Shown: positions 9,153-21,144, counted from the stretch's first letter. The stretch is 64,000 nucleotides of DNA from Microplitis mediator (GCF_029852145.1 NC_079975.1:24371364-24435363), one strand, 5' to 3'. The notes: a model not told the origin generated them from the sequence alone. Translations and numbers: made by a program.

Positions 9153-12100
9153 ATGAAGCTTCGAGGGTATATTTTTCTCTGGTTTTTGGCGACCTGTGGA
9201 TTATGTTGGGGATCTGAACTCACTCCTGATTACTTCGGTGATTTAATTGCTAACAAATATTTTCATTTTTTTTAACCATAAATTTAATATTTACTATTTT
9301 TTATCAGATGATCTTACCTATGCTCTATATAAAGCCGTTAAATTTATTAATGATAGACTTGGTCAAGTTAATATTGATAGTATTTTCGGAATAACTCTCG
9401 CTGAAGGTAATTTAGTTATTTTTAATAGATAATTTTTAGTGACACTGAAGTTAGCCGACGTCTGATAATTTTTGGATTTTATTAAAAAAATTCCATCTCG
9501 AGTTTTTTCAATTTTCTACATGTGCATATTTTTTTTTTTTTTTTTTGGAATTCATTGGGTGGAAAAAAATTCCAAAAATTGTTGATTGTCCGGTAACTTC
9601 TAGATTGCAAATTTTATTAAATTGATAAATTAATTTTAGCAAATTTGATTGCTGCTTTGTCATCGTCTAATATAAAATTTTTACCTCGTGAACAATGGAC
9701 TTTACTTAATGAAATTGTAAATTTATGTCTAAGTTCTCGCACAAATTTTGATAAACAGTTAGATAAAAAAAATGATTCTTTTACTATGAGTAAGTATATA
9801 TTGATAACATACTTGTATTTTATATTTACATTTAATTATAGTATATTGTGTGACAACCCTGTTTAGAAAATCTCATAGAACCCAATAGATTCTCATAAAT
9901 TCTTATAGAAATTTTATAAGAATTAATGAGTTCTATGACAAGTGCTATAGTTAAGTATAGGGCCTTATACATACAGCTATAAGAATTTATGGGATTTTTT
10001 AGGCAGGGTAGGGATGAAATAAGACGATTTCAGACTGCGGGTGATGTCAGCCAACTTCATCCTCGCAGACAGCATTCAAGTCGGAATGACTGCTTTGCGA
10101 CGTCTTTTTGAAGGCGTCCTCAAGAAGTCTTATGACTTCTTAAAGGTGTAATTTTTAAGAAATCTTAATTAAGAGTTCTTGAAGACTCCATAAATAAGAC
10201 GTCAGTTTTGTGACGTCTAACGTATTCATTTTTAACTTCTTTGAACTCAAAATGAAGTCAAAATTAGGAGCTCCTTAAGACGTCATGGTAAATTCAAACT
10301 GAAGTCTTATTTGCGAAGTCAGAAAAAAAACTCTTTGAGAACTCTTTTTAAAGACGTCTTACTGAGTTCGCTAGGTGACTCATTCGACATCTTGTGAACT
10401 TCTTAAAGACTTCTTTAAGGGTGGGCAGTACTAAGGAATAATTACGTCACTCGAGTGATAAAAACCTTCCGAAAAAATTTGTCTTACACATTTTTTCGGA
10501 AGCTATAAAAATTCTGTAATAACAATTGATTGATAAATTAAAAGAAAAGTAAAATTCAAAAATTCCTTTAGTACGGCCCAGCCTTAAGATGTTGATAAGA
10601 CGTCAAAATCATAAATAGGAAATCATTCGGAAATCATCAAGACGTCATTTTGCTATCTGGGCTGGTCTGAAATCATTTTGTTTCATCCCTTGTCACACGA
10701 TGTACTAGTCTTCCCTTGTAGTTGATAAGTAGTATTTATAAGTGATAAAATAATTTGAAAAAAAGTGATTTTTTTATAGTGTCGAAAGTATTAATACAAT
10801 CAGATATTTGGATTCACCCCATAAATTGGCAAAATGGACTTATACTTTCAACATATAAATATAATTTCCTTTCATCAAAAAATAAAGCAGCTTCATTAAT
10901 ATGGCAAGGCTCTCCTCAAGAGCCTGAGAGTGATTCGTGTCTTGTAGAATTAGTTAAAGATAATTGTCATGTGTCAAATAAATGCGCGGATATGTTATTA
11001 AAAGAAGATGGATCTCGAGGATATCCTTTGACTCATCGATTGCTTTTTGTTCAAGCTGCTAAAGCAGTAAGTGAAATTTATGTTGGAAACTTATTTCAAA
11101 TGACTTAAAAAAAATTAATAAAAACATCGATTTAAAGTTACAGTGTAAAGAACATCGTCGAACGAATTTTAAAAATTTGGTTAAAAATTATTGTCGAAAT
11201 ATTTTGAACGATTTATTTGAATTGGAAGTTAACGGGTTTCCTTCAAAATCACAGGATTTAATAATGGAACAAAGTAATATATTTTTATAGTAATTTACTA
11301 TTAGGTTTGGTATTGATATGTTGTAATATTAATATGCATGTATATTAGGGTGATTCATTTCCGCAAAAGTTTTTTTTTTTTAAGTGCTCAAGCAAAATCT
11401 CAATCTACATCGAAAAAAAAAAAACTCTCACCAAATATGAGCTCTTAATTCCAATGCTAAATACTTGCTCTTTGATTTCAAAGATTTCCCATTTAAAATA
11501 CACGTAAATTAAATTGCTTTTTTTTTTAACTTTATAATACTCAGCTGCGTTTCATGATATCAAGGCGGTTTTGGTCGCAAATTGTAGGGCATTTGGTGTT
11601 CTTCAAAAGTGCCCACAGTTACTTAGCTGTAATTCCAGCTGTTCACTTGTGTTCGTTGCTGAACTCATTTTTCCTATGAAATTGACCTTTATTGGCTTGC
11701 AGAACATAAATCAATGAAAGTACATCAAAAATGTTAATAGAAATTTTATAGGAAATTTTATTCCCTTAAAAAAAAGTCCTATGAGTCAAGTCGCTAAAGT
11801 CCATAGTTTCCGAGTTATAGTAATTTTACTAATTTGAAAAATATAAAATCAAAAAATTAATTATAATTGGTGAGAATTTTTTTTTTTCGATGTAGATTGA
11901 GATTTTGCTTAAGCACTTAAAAAAAAAACTTTTGCGGAAATGAACCACCCTAATGTATATATATCTTTTTTTTTTTCAAGTTGCACTGTGTGGTATGGAA
12001 GGATTTTCAGAATTTACAAATCCACATTATGGGGGTTTGATAATCGAATGGCAAAATTCCTTTGGTTGTTTTAAAACTCGCAAGTAAATCATCCAAATAT

Positions 12101-13771
12101 AATATAAAGAAATTAATTAGTTTACACTGAGAAAAAATTTCTCTTCGGACAATTAAATCGGTTTTGTTAAATTCTGTTAAACTAATATTTATTTGGGACA
12201 ACTAAATTATGTTACGTCAACATAATCTATTTTGTCATTTCTAGCAAATGATTTAATAGACTCGATTCTCTCTTTAAGATAATAAAATCTTTTGGTAAAG
12301 TTAAGAAAATATTTATTTAATGGACAACTAAACTATTTTATAGTGCCAACAAACTCAAATATTAAGGTAGTAGTCTGGTAACTCGCGCCGTTTTTCATGC
12401 TTCTTTTTAGGGGCCTTTTTTTTTTAGAAGGAACAAATGAAAAGTTTTGCATTTTTAATATGTTTTTATTTACATCTTAAGGTAACAAAAAAAAATTTTT
12501 TTGAGGAAATTAAATAATTTATTATTATTATTATTGTCGCTTGAAGTTGACGCCTCAAAAAAAAAGCGCTTGGATGGCCCGGGTGATATTGACTCTTGTG
12601 GACATCCGAAATTAAAAATTCTTGATTAGTCTTAATCTATAGACATGTCATTCTCGTCGGAACTAGGATTAATTTTTTTCATCCCTAACTTTTCATTTTA
12701 CAACCCTTTTTATGCGAAAAAAAAATGACTTTTTTTTTCAAAGTTCGCCATTTTGTTATTTTTCGATAAAATTTAATAATCCTAGTTCCGACGAGAATGA
12801 CATGTCTATAGATTAAGACTAATCAAGAATTTTTAATTTCGGATGTCCACAAGAGTCAATATCACCCGGGCCATCCACGCGCTTTTTTTTTGAGGCGTCA
12901 ACTTCAAGCGACAATAATAATAATAATAAATTATTTAATTTCCTCAAAAAAATTTTTTTTTGTTACCTTAAGATGTAAATAAAAACATATTAAAAATGCA
13001 AAACTTTTCATTTGTTCCTTCTAAAAAAAAAGGCCCCTAAAAAGAAGCATGAAAAACGGCGCGAGTTACCAGACTACTACCTTAAAGTAAAATATTATTA
13101 TATTAACTCTAATAAATATTACTTAGACACAGAAAAATATATTCATTTAGAATAAGTATATATTTGTTCGAGGTTAATAAATATATATTTAAACCTAATG
13201 ATTATAGAATTAAAATATTAGAAATTCGTTTTAGTAAAATAAATAACAGAGTGCTATTATTTGGGGATATAAACTCTGAAATAAGTTTCTTACAAGGGAC
13301 ACTACAAGCTGTGGGCGCGATCTAGTGGCGAGCATCGAACTACTCCCGCTGCTGTTGGCTTGCACCAAGATTTGAACTAAGAGACAAATTTTTTGGGAGA
13401 AAAGATAAATATGGTGGAGAGGAAGTTATGGTGCTAGGGAGTAGTTCGGTGCTCGCCACTAGATCGCGCCCACAGCTTGTAGTGTCCCTGGTAAGAAAAT
13501 TATTTCAGAGTTATCATATTCGCAGATAAATCAAGAGTTTAATTTTCGAAGCATTTTTCATATTAATCTATTTGCAAATTTATAATAACTTTATTTGTTT
13601 TTTTTTTTTCAAAATAGTTCTGATCAGCAGATTCAATTTCGTTATAAAAGAACATCGAATCCTTTAGATCACGGGTGTGATGGCCACACCATTGGGGTCG
13701 CTGCAGCTGCATTAAGTATATTAATTCGAGAATTCATTGAAAATAACCTAAACCTAAATCCATATAAATAA
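9153..13771 (+). CDS. Secreted C16orf89-like (DUF4735-type) protein, 335 aa, seven exons
   Basis: Exons are 9153-9237, 9308-9406, 9640-9789, 10780-11066, 11144-11273, 11981-12083 and 13618-13771. All phases match and all introns are GT-AG. The start is chosen for a clean signal peptide, MKLRGYIFLWFLATCGLCWG. The body carries the hallmarks I associate with vertebrate C16orf89: a KCADMLL...YPLTHRLLF segment (about residues 180-200), LCGMEGFSEF followed by LIIEWQNSFGCF (about residues 252-283), and a C-terminal HGCDGHTIGVAAAAL block. At least seven cysteines remain after the signal peptide, fitting a secreted, disulphide-bonded protein. The length is somewhat below the roughly 400 aa of the human protein. 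The molecular function of this family is unknown. Introns 3, 5 and 6 host transposons, including a 716-bp palindrome. Confidence 0.88.
10063..10662. repeat. GACGTC-type foldback MITE, copy 2, with nested TTAA insertion
   Basis: Left end GCAGACAGCATTCAAGTC and right end GACGTCATTTTGCTATCTGG match copy 1 at 6005-6546 over their whole length. The exception is a 165-bp insertion at 10419-10583. It lies in intron 3 of the C16orf89-like gene. Confidence 0.88.
10419..10583. mobile_element. 165-bp TTAA-flanked MITE (GGGTGGGC ends)
   Basis: The insertion is bounded by TTAA at 10415-10418 and at 10584-10587. Its ends are GGGTGGGCAGTACTAAGGAA and the near-inverse TTCCTTTAGTACGGCCCAGCC. The interrupted host sequence reads TTCTTTAAGATGTTGAT without a gap in copy 1 (near 6340-6360), so the empty site is visible. 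Target choice and a TTAA duplication are features of piggyBac-type transposition; no transposase is encoded. Confidence 0.88.
11345..11953. repeat. Foldback element TTAGGGTGATTCATTTCCGC
   Basis: Left end TTAGGGTGATTCATTTCCGC and right end GCGGAAATGAACCACCCTAA are inverted copies. The arms run about 100 bp through AGTGCTCAAGCAAAATCTCA. It sits in intron 5 of the C16orf89-like gene. The interior shows no ORF. The TTAGGGTG terminus resembles that of the larger foldbacks at 41953 and 56295. Confidence 0.82.
12240..13215. repeat. Repeat split by the palindrome at 12366 (intact inverse copy at 24062-24290)
   Basis: The two flanks, 12240-12365 and 13082-13215, together match the reverse complement of 24062-24290. 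Shared text includes GGTAAAGTTAAGAAAATATT on one side and TTGTTCGAGGTTAATAAATA on the other. This copy is interrupted by the 716-bp TTAA element; the copy at 24062 is not. Confidence 0.8.
12366..13081. mobile_element. 716-bp near-perfect palindrome with TTAA duplication
   Basis: Ends are GGTAGTAGTCTGGTAACTCG and its exact inverse, flanked by TTAA at 12362-12365 and 13082-13085. The arms are about 330 bp and nearly identical through long G/C and poly-T landmarks (GGAACTAGGATTA near the centre). Only a few mismatches are visible, for example GCGCTTGGATGG against CCATCCACGCGC. The unoccupied target is readable at about 24184-24187 in the inverse copy. It lies in intron 6 of the C16orf89-like gene. 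It has no ORF; it is either a young piggyBac-style MITE or is kept symmetric by gene conversion. Confidence 0.9.
13271..13512. repeat. GGGACACTACAAG foldback
   Basis: Left arm AAGTTTCTTACAAGGGACAC, then GTGGGCGCGATCTAGTGGCG, is repeated inverted at the right (CGCCACTAGATCGCGCCCAC, then AGTGTCCCTGGTAAGAAA). Single arms recur at 23948-24051 and 31975-32090. It is the most GC-rich repeat family in the window. Confidence 0.82.
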
Positions 13772-14008
13772 TTATATAAAACTGAGTTATAAAAAAAAAA
13801 AATTTAGTATAATTATATAATTTATTTTATTATTTTTATAAATTGTGATTCTTAAAATATAAATAACATGTAATATTAAATATGAGTATTTTGTGATTTT
13901 GATTATGATATGTTATTTAAATAAAATAATAAATATTATTATAAAATATTTTTTGTTATTATTTTAAATATTATATAAATTATTAATTTATCAAGTCTAA
14001 TTACACTA

Positions 14009-15527
14009 CCCGTGAAAAAATCTTTTTATAAAATTTTCCTCAATGAAATCTTATACCAAATTAGCCTGGTAAATTTTATAAGATTTCAAAAAAATTTACC
14101 GACAGTAGTTAATTTAAAAAAAAAACCATAACCCTGAATTTTTCGAAAATTTTCGATTTTCATAACGGGAAATTGAAAATTCCATTTCGATCTTAATATT
14201 GATCTGATGGATGAGAACATTATCGAGACGGATTAATGTTTTTTTATTGATAATAAAGTCCCGGCGATTGCTGGGCTCGAACCAGGGTCTTTCCGATTCT
14301 AAGTTCTAGCTGCTACCCACTGCACCGACGCACGTATGTCGTTGCGGACAAATAACTAGTATATTCATCGAGGCATACAAATTTAAATTTTATAAGATTT
14401 GATGAAATTTCATATATTTTTAACGAATTGATAATTTCATAATAAATTATAATACAGTTTTTTCGCCTGTCTCCAAATGGTACCCCCACTTCAGTTCCAT
14501 TAACGAAGTTTTTCGGTTGTCGTGAAGGAAATTGTTTCTGCATCAGTCCTTTTATAAGTTAATTAAGTATGTACGTAGATAAATGACAAACGTCAACTAA
14601 CTTATAAAAAAACTGCGGGCACAAAACAAACACGGCGCACACATGCAGAAAATCAAGCGATTGCCGTGTAAAAGATAGTAGTAGTAAAGGAAAGCCATTT
14701 CCAAGAAATTTTTCTCCTATTGGCTGCGTGCGCGAAAATACTAATACTATTAAACCATCAGTGTGAGACTTATACATGCATAATAACAACGCCACCAAAA
14801 ACGCGAACTGGAAATTCTCGCGAATATACGTTTGCACAATACACACTTATTTCTATAGTAGTACACGTAAGCGCACGTAGCTTATAGCCCCTAATAGTAA
14901 CATAACCAGATTGTACTGTATAACAACCAGTTTAGTCGCGATATGAATCTGCTTACAAGGGTGTAATATAATTCTAAGAATTCCTGTACCCCCACTTCTG
15001 CTCAGTTTCGAGGGGGGATGTCTCGATGAAAAAAGATTTTATACAATTGTATAAAATTATATACAAAAAATGGCCCGATCCAATTGTATACAACTGTATA
15101 AAAATTGTATACAATTCTATACAAATTGTATACAAGTCTATATAATTATATACAATTTTATACAAATTCTATACAATTATATACAATTCTATATAATTGC
15201 AATATATAGAATTGTATACAATTTCTATACAAATTGTATACAATTGGATCGGGCCATTTTTTCTATCCAATTATATATAGTCTATATATAATTGTATAAA
15301 ATCTTTTTTCATCGGGGTCTTCAATAGAAAAATAAGTCGACGAACTTATAACTTGACTCGACTGTATAATAATTGAAATTTCCAAAAATATAGATCGCAA
15401 AAGACACGAAATTTTGTAAACTCTATAAATTGTGTGCAGTAAAGTTTTATGAAATTATATGAAATTTGACATAACTTTATACAATTTCCTAACACTATGA
15501 AATTTTATAAAAAGATTTTTTCACGGG
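14009..15527. repeat. Nested foldback, CCCGTGAAAAAATCTTTTTA ends
   Basis: The left end CCCGTGAAAAAATCTTTTTA matches the inverse ending at 15527 (AAAAAGATTTTTTCACGGG). Inside, at 15023-15316, is a second palindrome: CTCGATGAAAAAAGATTTTA, ending AAAATCTTTTTTCATCGGGG. Its interior is many TTGTATACAATT units and an inverted pair of GGCCCGATCCAATTGTATAC. Confidence 0.75.
14261..14335 (-). repeat. tRNA-like segment, probable SINE head
   Basis: On the minus strand this reads a pol III-like A box region (GTGCAGTGGGTAGCAG), and 27 nt later a B box (GGTTCGAGCCC, 14273-14283) within a short T-stem CTGG...CCAG. The 5' and 3' ends do not form a seven-pair acceptor stem, and no convincing anticodon stem is seen. 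A functional tRNA is therefore unlikely; a tRNA-derived SINE or pseudo-tRNA is the better reading. Confidence 0.5.
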
Positions 15528-15839
15528 TACTTTATATGACTCAAAATTCTATTAAATTATTATATATAATTATTATCAGTCAAATGTAAAATATTTAAAA
15601 CTCAATAATTTAAATAAATGTACAAAATAAAACGTATCTTCAATACGTAAAAATAAAATGTATGTTCCTTAAATTTTATTTAAAAATAAACAATAAAAAA
15701 AAATTATTATTTATTAATAAATAAAAAATTTTTAAGGAACACTTGTGGCAAGGCTTTGGTGATTTTTTTTTTATATTACCGTTATAAATTTAAACGGTTT
15801 GAATAAAAAGTAACAAGTTTATTACTTATTAGTTTATTT

Positions 15840-17697
15840 TTACGGTCGTCGATAATTGTAAGGTCTTCCATATGGTCCAACTTTAACGTTCATTTTTTCC
15901 ATTCTTAATTGTTGGAAATAGCAGTACACTACGACCCATAAGTACACGTAAATAGCTAAAAATAAAAGTTAATTAATTATTAAAATATTAATTTAATTTT
16001 AAGTATAAAATAGAATATAAACTTACCGACAAATATAAGGCCAATTATTAAACTTAAAACGCCATTTAAAATTTTATGATTGACCATTGAAGCTATTGAT
16101 GTATATAAGACACTTACAAGGGCTCCAATTGCTAACATTATTCCCAATACAACCCAAGGAAGCATCATAAATGTATTTTTCTGAAATGTATATCAATAAT
16201 AATGATCATGATGATGGTGATGGTAATAAATATTATTTTTATAGTTATAGTTATATATAAATTACTTTAAGAGCTCCGACGATCAATAATGTTGAGATTA
16301 ATATCGTCATGCAAAGATTTATAGCGAAGATAATCTTAATGATTGATTTATCTAGGATGTCAAGCACTATCATCTTTAGTTCAATATTGAGCGTAAATAT
16401 GAGGATTAATGTGATTATTGATAGTATCTGAAATATATATAAATTGTATTTATGTAAAATGTTGTTTATAATCTGTCCAGAGAAAAAAAGGATTTTTTGG
16501 CGCGAAAAATTTTTACTTGCCCCTAGAAATTTTTGGCATTATAAATAGAAAACAAAAATTTTCTTGAGACGATTAAAAATTTCTTGCGCCGAAAAATCCT
16601 TTTTTTCTGTGCACTGTAAAAAATCGGGAGTGAATATGGAATTTATTTCAATCTTCATTAATTCCGTGACTTTTAGAGTTCTGATGGAGATTAACAAAAA
16701 ATTACTTCGAATAAGGAATAAATAGAAAATTCTGTTTTAGCAGAGTGATTTCGGAAGAATGAGGATTTTATTTCAACCCTTATTCACGTCAATCCGGTGA
16801 TCTAATGATAAAATAAATTCCCCTTCGAAGTGAATTTCGGTCCAAGAGGATTCGACAATTTAAAAGTGATTCAAATTTTTTTTTACAATCTACATGAGTG
16901 CATCGAGCTATCTCGGCTTTCCGTCAGTAGAACATGACGTCTTGATGAGTTCTGAATGAGTTCCTATTTATGATTTGGACGTCTTAAAAACACGTTAAAG
17001 AAGTCTTTAAGAAGTTCTCAAGATGTCGAATGCGCCACCTAGCGAACTCAGTAAGACGTCTTTAAAAAGAGTTCTCAAAGAGTTATTTTTTCTGACTCCG
17101 CAAAGAAGACTTCAGAATGAACTTACCATGACGTCTTAAGGAGTTCCTAATTTTGACTTCATTTTGACTTCAAAAAATTTAAAAAAAGAATACATTAAGA
17201 CGTCACAAAACTGACGTCTTATTTATGAAGTCTTCAAGAACTCTTAATTAAGAGTTCTTAAAAATGACACCTTTAAGAAGTCATTATAAGACTTCTTGAA
17301 GACTCCTTCAAAAATACGTCGTGAAGCAGTCATTCTGACTTGAATGCTGTCTGGGTTATTGTAAGTAAACCACGTGACTTCAACATGTTGATAATAAAAT
17401 CCAACTTTTCCGCTTTGCGTTCGAGGTATGCAATAATAAAGTAAATATATAATTAAATTGTAGGAAATATTTGACATAATTATACTAAAAATTTAATATT
17501 TACAAATAAATTTTTAATTATTTTGTAAAAAAAAAAAAAAAGTTTGTGTATACACATATGCGATGTTTGCATAATTTGAATTGGGGAAAATTTATTTAAC
17601 ATTTTATTTATTTTTATTACTTACAATGCCACATACTCCGGTAAATAATGTGCCTGTTTTTAATGAAAAACATCCACAGCAGGAATTTACTTGAATC
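15840..17697 (-). CDS. Small four-transmembrane protein, paralogue A (start exon not found)
   Basis: Exons in transcript order are 17697-17625, 16427-16266, 16180-16027 and 15955-15840 (stop TAA). They join cleanly in phases 0, 0 and 1. The visible product is about 166 residues. It opens with the cysteine cluster NSCCGCFSLKTG leading into TM1. TM2 follows in the second exon (about residues 54-76), TM3 and TM4 in the third and fourth. A short basic/aromatic tail ends it (VGPYGRPYNYRRP). Cysteine cluster, four helices and a YFQQLR-type cytoplasmic start are typical of an insect-wide family of small four-TM proteins of unknown function. The first exon begins G|ATT CAA, so the ATG, or its first two bases, must lie in an upstream exon that I could not place. 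Introns contain repeats. Confidence 0.75.
16480..16890. repeat. Two adjacent small foldbacks in intron of paralogue A
   Basis: At 16480-16608 is a GGCGCGAAAAATTTTTAC foldback, with relatives at 7921-8035 and 57199-57346. At 16612-16890 is the CACTGTAAAAAAT family, which has internal GGATTTTATTTCAA units. Relatives of that second family lie at 42879-43321, 55995-56292 and 47470-48873. Confidence 0.65.
16925..17356. repeat. GACGTC-type foldback MITE, copy 3
   Basis: This is an inverted-orientation copy: it begins near CATGACGTCTTGATGAG and ends GACTTGAATGCTGTCTGGG. The 77-aa ORF at 17244-17477 overlaps it and is not a gene. The TTAA used for insertion in copy 2 is unoccupied here. Confidence 0.8.
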
Positions 17698-18711
17698 CTG
17701 TAAACAAGTAAATTAATAAGTTAATATATCAACTAGTTCTGATCAACGAGTCTTGAAGAAATAAGATGGATTATAATATGTATATTATTTAAAAAATTCG
17801 TTATGGGAATAAAGTTTTTAATTAATAAATTTGGAAGTGTTTTGAGGCAATTAAAAGTTTTGTAATATTAGCAAATACTAAGTAAGATACAAGTAAATGT
17901 TTATGTGGGGTATTTTTGGATCAAATTTGATTCTTTACTAAAAGAGTTCAAGAGTCAATGAACTCATATAAATCGTTTAAAAGTTATGAGTTCTGAGTTT
18001 ATTTTATATAAATAATTTTGCTTATTTTATTTATAAGCGTTCAAGATTTTATTTTAGGAACATTTATCTTCTTGCTAACGTTCAATAAAATTTTGAATGT
18101 TTGTAATTTTAAAATAAATTTTGTGTTTATTTCGAACGAAACATTTTTTAAAGTAAACGAAATGTATATAATTTTTTTTTAAATTCATAATTTAGTGACA
18201 GAATTTTGAATGTTATATTTTTGAATAAATTTATTTAAAATTCATTTCTCTTAAATCATTAATCGAATATCGAAATATTTCATTTTGTCAATTCAATAAA
18301 TGAATTTCAGTTAAAAAAAATCCAAATTTACCAAAAATATAGAAATCGGGAAAATAAATTTTGATTACACGAGATCTGAATAGATCAATGTAGATCTTTT
18401 CAAATTTTAGATCTATTGGACCCATATAGGATCTTCCTAGATCTTAAATTAAAAAATTTTTTTTTACAAAGGTCAGGAAATATTTAAAAATCAAAATGAA
18501 AAAATTTTTCACTCCATGCTTTGCTTTATAAAGAATTGATCTACGCTAAACTCTACAGATCTACATAGATCTGAATAATAAAAAAATAGATTTCTGTAGG
18601 TTGAAATAAAATACCGAATTAAGATCTCCATAAATTTTTGATTCCCGGAATGTGCATTTTTTATGCTTTTATTTTTCGGAAAAACCCAAATGAAGGGATC
18701 CCGGAAAAAAT

Positions 18712-18775
18712 AGGTCTATTTTTTCCGAGTCTATTTTTTTCCGATCTATTTTTTCCAAGTCTATTTTTTCCGATT
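18712..18775. repeat. Short tandem repeat, unit near TCTATTTTTTCCGAG
   Basis: Four to five consecutive copies of a roughly 15-bp unit (TCTATTTTTTCCGAG / GATCTATTTTTTCCAAG) are seen, with small length differences. Confidence 0.7.
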
Positions 18776-19926
18776 ACCAAAATGAAGTCGTGTAGATTTT
18801 TTTTTTCATTCCCACGCGTGCTGGTATTGTTCCTGCATTACCTTCAACAAATTTTTTTCTTTTTATTTAAAATTCATTAAAAAATAACAAAATTTTATCT
18901 AAAATTCTGAACTTCATTTTTATAAAAGTTTTCATATAAAGGGTAACTTTTTTTTTTTTCAAATTTTGAATGAATTGAGTTTTAAGTAAAAAAAAACTTT
19001 TTTTTGGACCATCCATATTATTACAAAAATATAATATATGAATACATAATTAATTTTTATTGAAATAAAAAAATCTATTTATATTTAAAATTTAAAAAAT
19101 CTTAATATTCAATATTAATTTCCAGTTAACTAATTTAAAAATATTTAAAAAAAAAATAATGTGTAAATAAATTAAATATTATTTTTTACATCAATATCTC
19201 GAAAATTTTTATTTATAAAAATTACTCATTTGTGTTTATACAGCAAAGCCTTAAATTGAAATGAAGATAAAGTATCTGATTAAAAACAAGAATATTAATA
19301 AATAAAAAAAATAAAAAAATACGTCTTATTTTTAAAAGTAAAATGTCAGCAGATGAACTTGAATAAATTTAAATAAAAAATAAATCCTCGCAATAAATAA
19401 CCGTATTAAGTATTCCCTAGACCAGTTAAATAATTCAATAAAACTAGTCAAAAAATGGTGATTAATTATCGTCATTAAACATAATCAGAATCATGACGCT
19501 TTTCAAATTGCAGGTGTCCAAGCCGCTGAGAATAGTAAGATATATAGGTCATTGGCGAATGCCGACTCCCACCAAAGAGCGCATACTATTTTCGATTCTC
19601 ATACGAACAGATTATTCTGTTGCTGACCTTCCTCTCCACATTTGTCATTCAAAATATATGTACACATATTTATTTTTTTTCCAGATAACACGTTACTTGA
19701 CTCAACTTTTTCTTAATAAGGTAAAATCATATATTTTTAAATGCGTGGGTTCCCGCCTCAAAGCCACCGTGTTTTTTTATTCATTAAATAAACCCGTGAA
19801 TTATTTTAATAAATTAATTTTTCCGTAAATAAATCTCATAGATTTACAAATTTTTTTTTATTATTACCGGTATCATTAAAAAAAATTTCAAAGTCAAATT
19901 GGTAATTAATTTTATAAATAATTATT

Positions 19927-21144
19927 CCCTGATTAAACAACTGAATTCGACCGAATTAAAAATTTTAATTCTGTTATATTCTGTCGAATTCCGCAAAACA
20001 GAATTCAACTGAATTGAAAATTTGAATTTGAATTAAACAGAATAAAACCGATTTTAAAATTTCAAATTCGTTTTAATTCAGTTTAATTCGGATTCAGAAC
20101 CAGAAATTGGAGAATTATTTTCGAATTAATCAGAATTAAATCGAATAGAATTATTTAAATTCTTTTGAATTTGGACAAATTCTGGTTTTCCTGCCGAATT
20201 AGACAGAATTAATTTCTAAGTTAGCTACCGAATTAACAAAATTTATCTGAATTAAATAGAATTAAAATTTTAATTCTGTTATATTCTGTCGAATTCCGCA
20301 AAACAGAATTCAACTGAATTGAAAATTTGAATTTGAATTAAACAGAATAAAACCGATTTTAAAATTTCAAATTCGTTTTAATTCAGTTTAATTCGGATTC
20401 AGAACCAGAAATTGGAGAATTGTTTTCGAATTAATCAGAATTAAATCGAATAGAATTATTTAAATTCTTTTGAATTTGGACAAATTCTGGTTTTCCTGCC
20501 GAATTAGACAGAATTAATTTCTAAGTTAGCTACCGAATTAACAAAATTTATCTGAATTAAATAGAATTAAAATTTTAATTCTGTTATATTCTGTCGAATT
20601 CCGCAAAACAGAATTCAACTGAATTGAAAATTTGAATTTGAATTAAACAGAATAAAACCGATTTTAAAATTTCAAATTCGTTTTAATTCAGTTTAATTCG
20701 GATTCAGAACCAGAAATTGGAGAATTGTTTTCGAATTAATCAGAATTAAACCGAATAGAATTATTTAAATTCGTTTTAATTTGGACAAATTCTGGTTTTC
20801 CCGCCGAATTAGACAGAATTCATTTTTAAGTTAGGTACCGAATTAACAGAATTTTTCTAAATTAAATAGAATTAAAATTTTAATTCTGTTATATTCTGTC
20901 GAATTCTGCAAAACAGAATTCAACTGAATTGAAAATTTGAATTTGAATTAAACAGAATAAAAGCGATTTAAAAATTTCAAATTCGTTTTAATTCAGTTTA
21001 ATTCGGATTCAGAACCAGAAATTGGAGAATTATTTTCTAATTAATTTTTAAGTTAGGTACCGAATTAACAGAATTTATCTGAATTAAATAGAATTAAAAA
21101 TTTAATTCTGTTTAATTGCATCGAATTCAGTTGTTTAATCAGGG
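19927..21144. repeat. CCCTGATT foldback with 305-bp tandem expansion
   Basis: The element starts CCCTGATTAAACAACTGAAT and ends ATTCAGTTGTTTAATCAGGG. The internal marker TAATTCTGTTATATTCTGTC recurs at 19966, 20271, 20576 and 20881, an exact 305-bp period, giving almost four units. The sister copy at 238-609 has one unit. Copies of the unit are nearly identical, so amplification is recent. Confidence 0.92.

Larger units (their letters stand above)
13772..15839. other. Intergenic between convergent genes, filled by nested foldbacks
   Basis: The C16orf89-like gene (+) and the first four-TM gene (-) converge here. Several ORFs around 14313-14846 and 14974-15291 lie within repeats and are not supported as genes. 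AATAAA-type signals are frequent because of AT richness and cannot be assigned. Confidence 0.55.

Noticed and set aside
14261..14335. A functional tRNA gene
   Set aside because: The A and B boxes are present but there is no acceptor stem and no convincing anticodon arm.
14313..15291. Several overlapping ORFs on both strands
   Set aside because: They lie in nested foldbacks and TTGTATACAATT palindromes, where inverted symmetry keeps frames open by chance.
17244..17477. 77-aa minus-strand ORF between exons of paralogue A
   Set aside because: Half of it is the end of a GACGTC-type MITE; the neighbouring exons of the four-TM gene splice over it.
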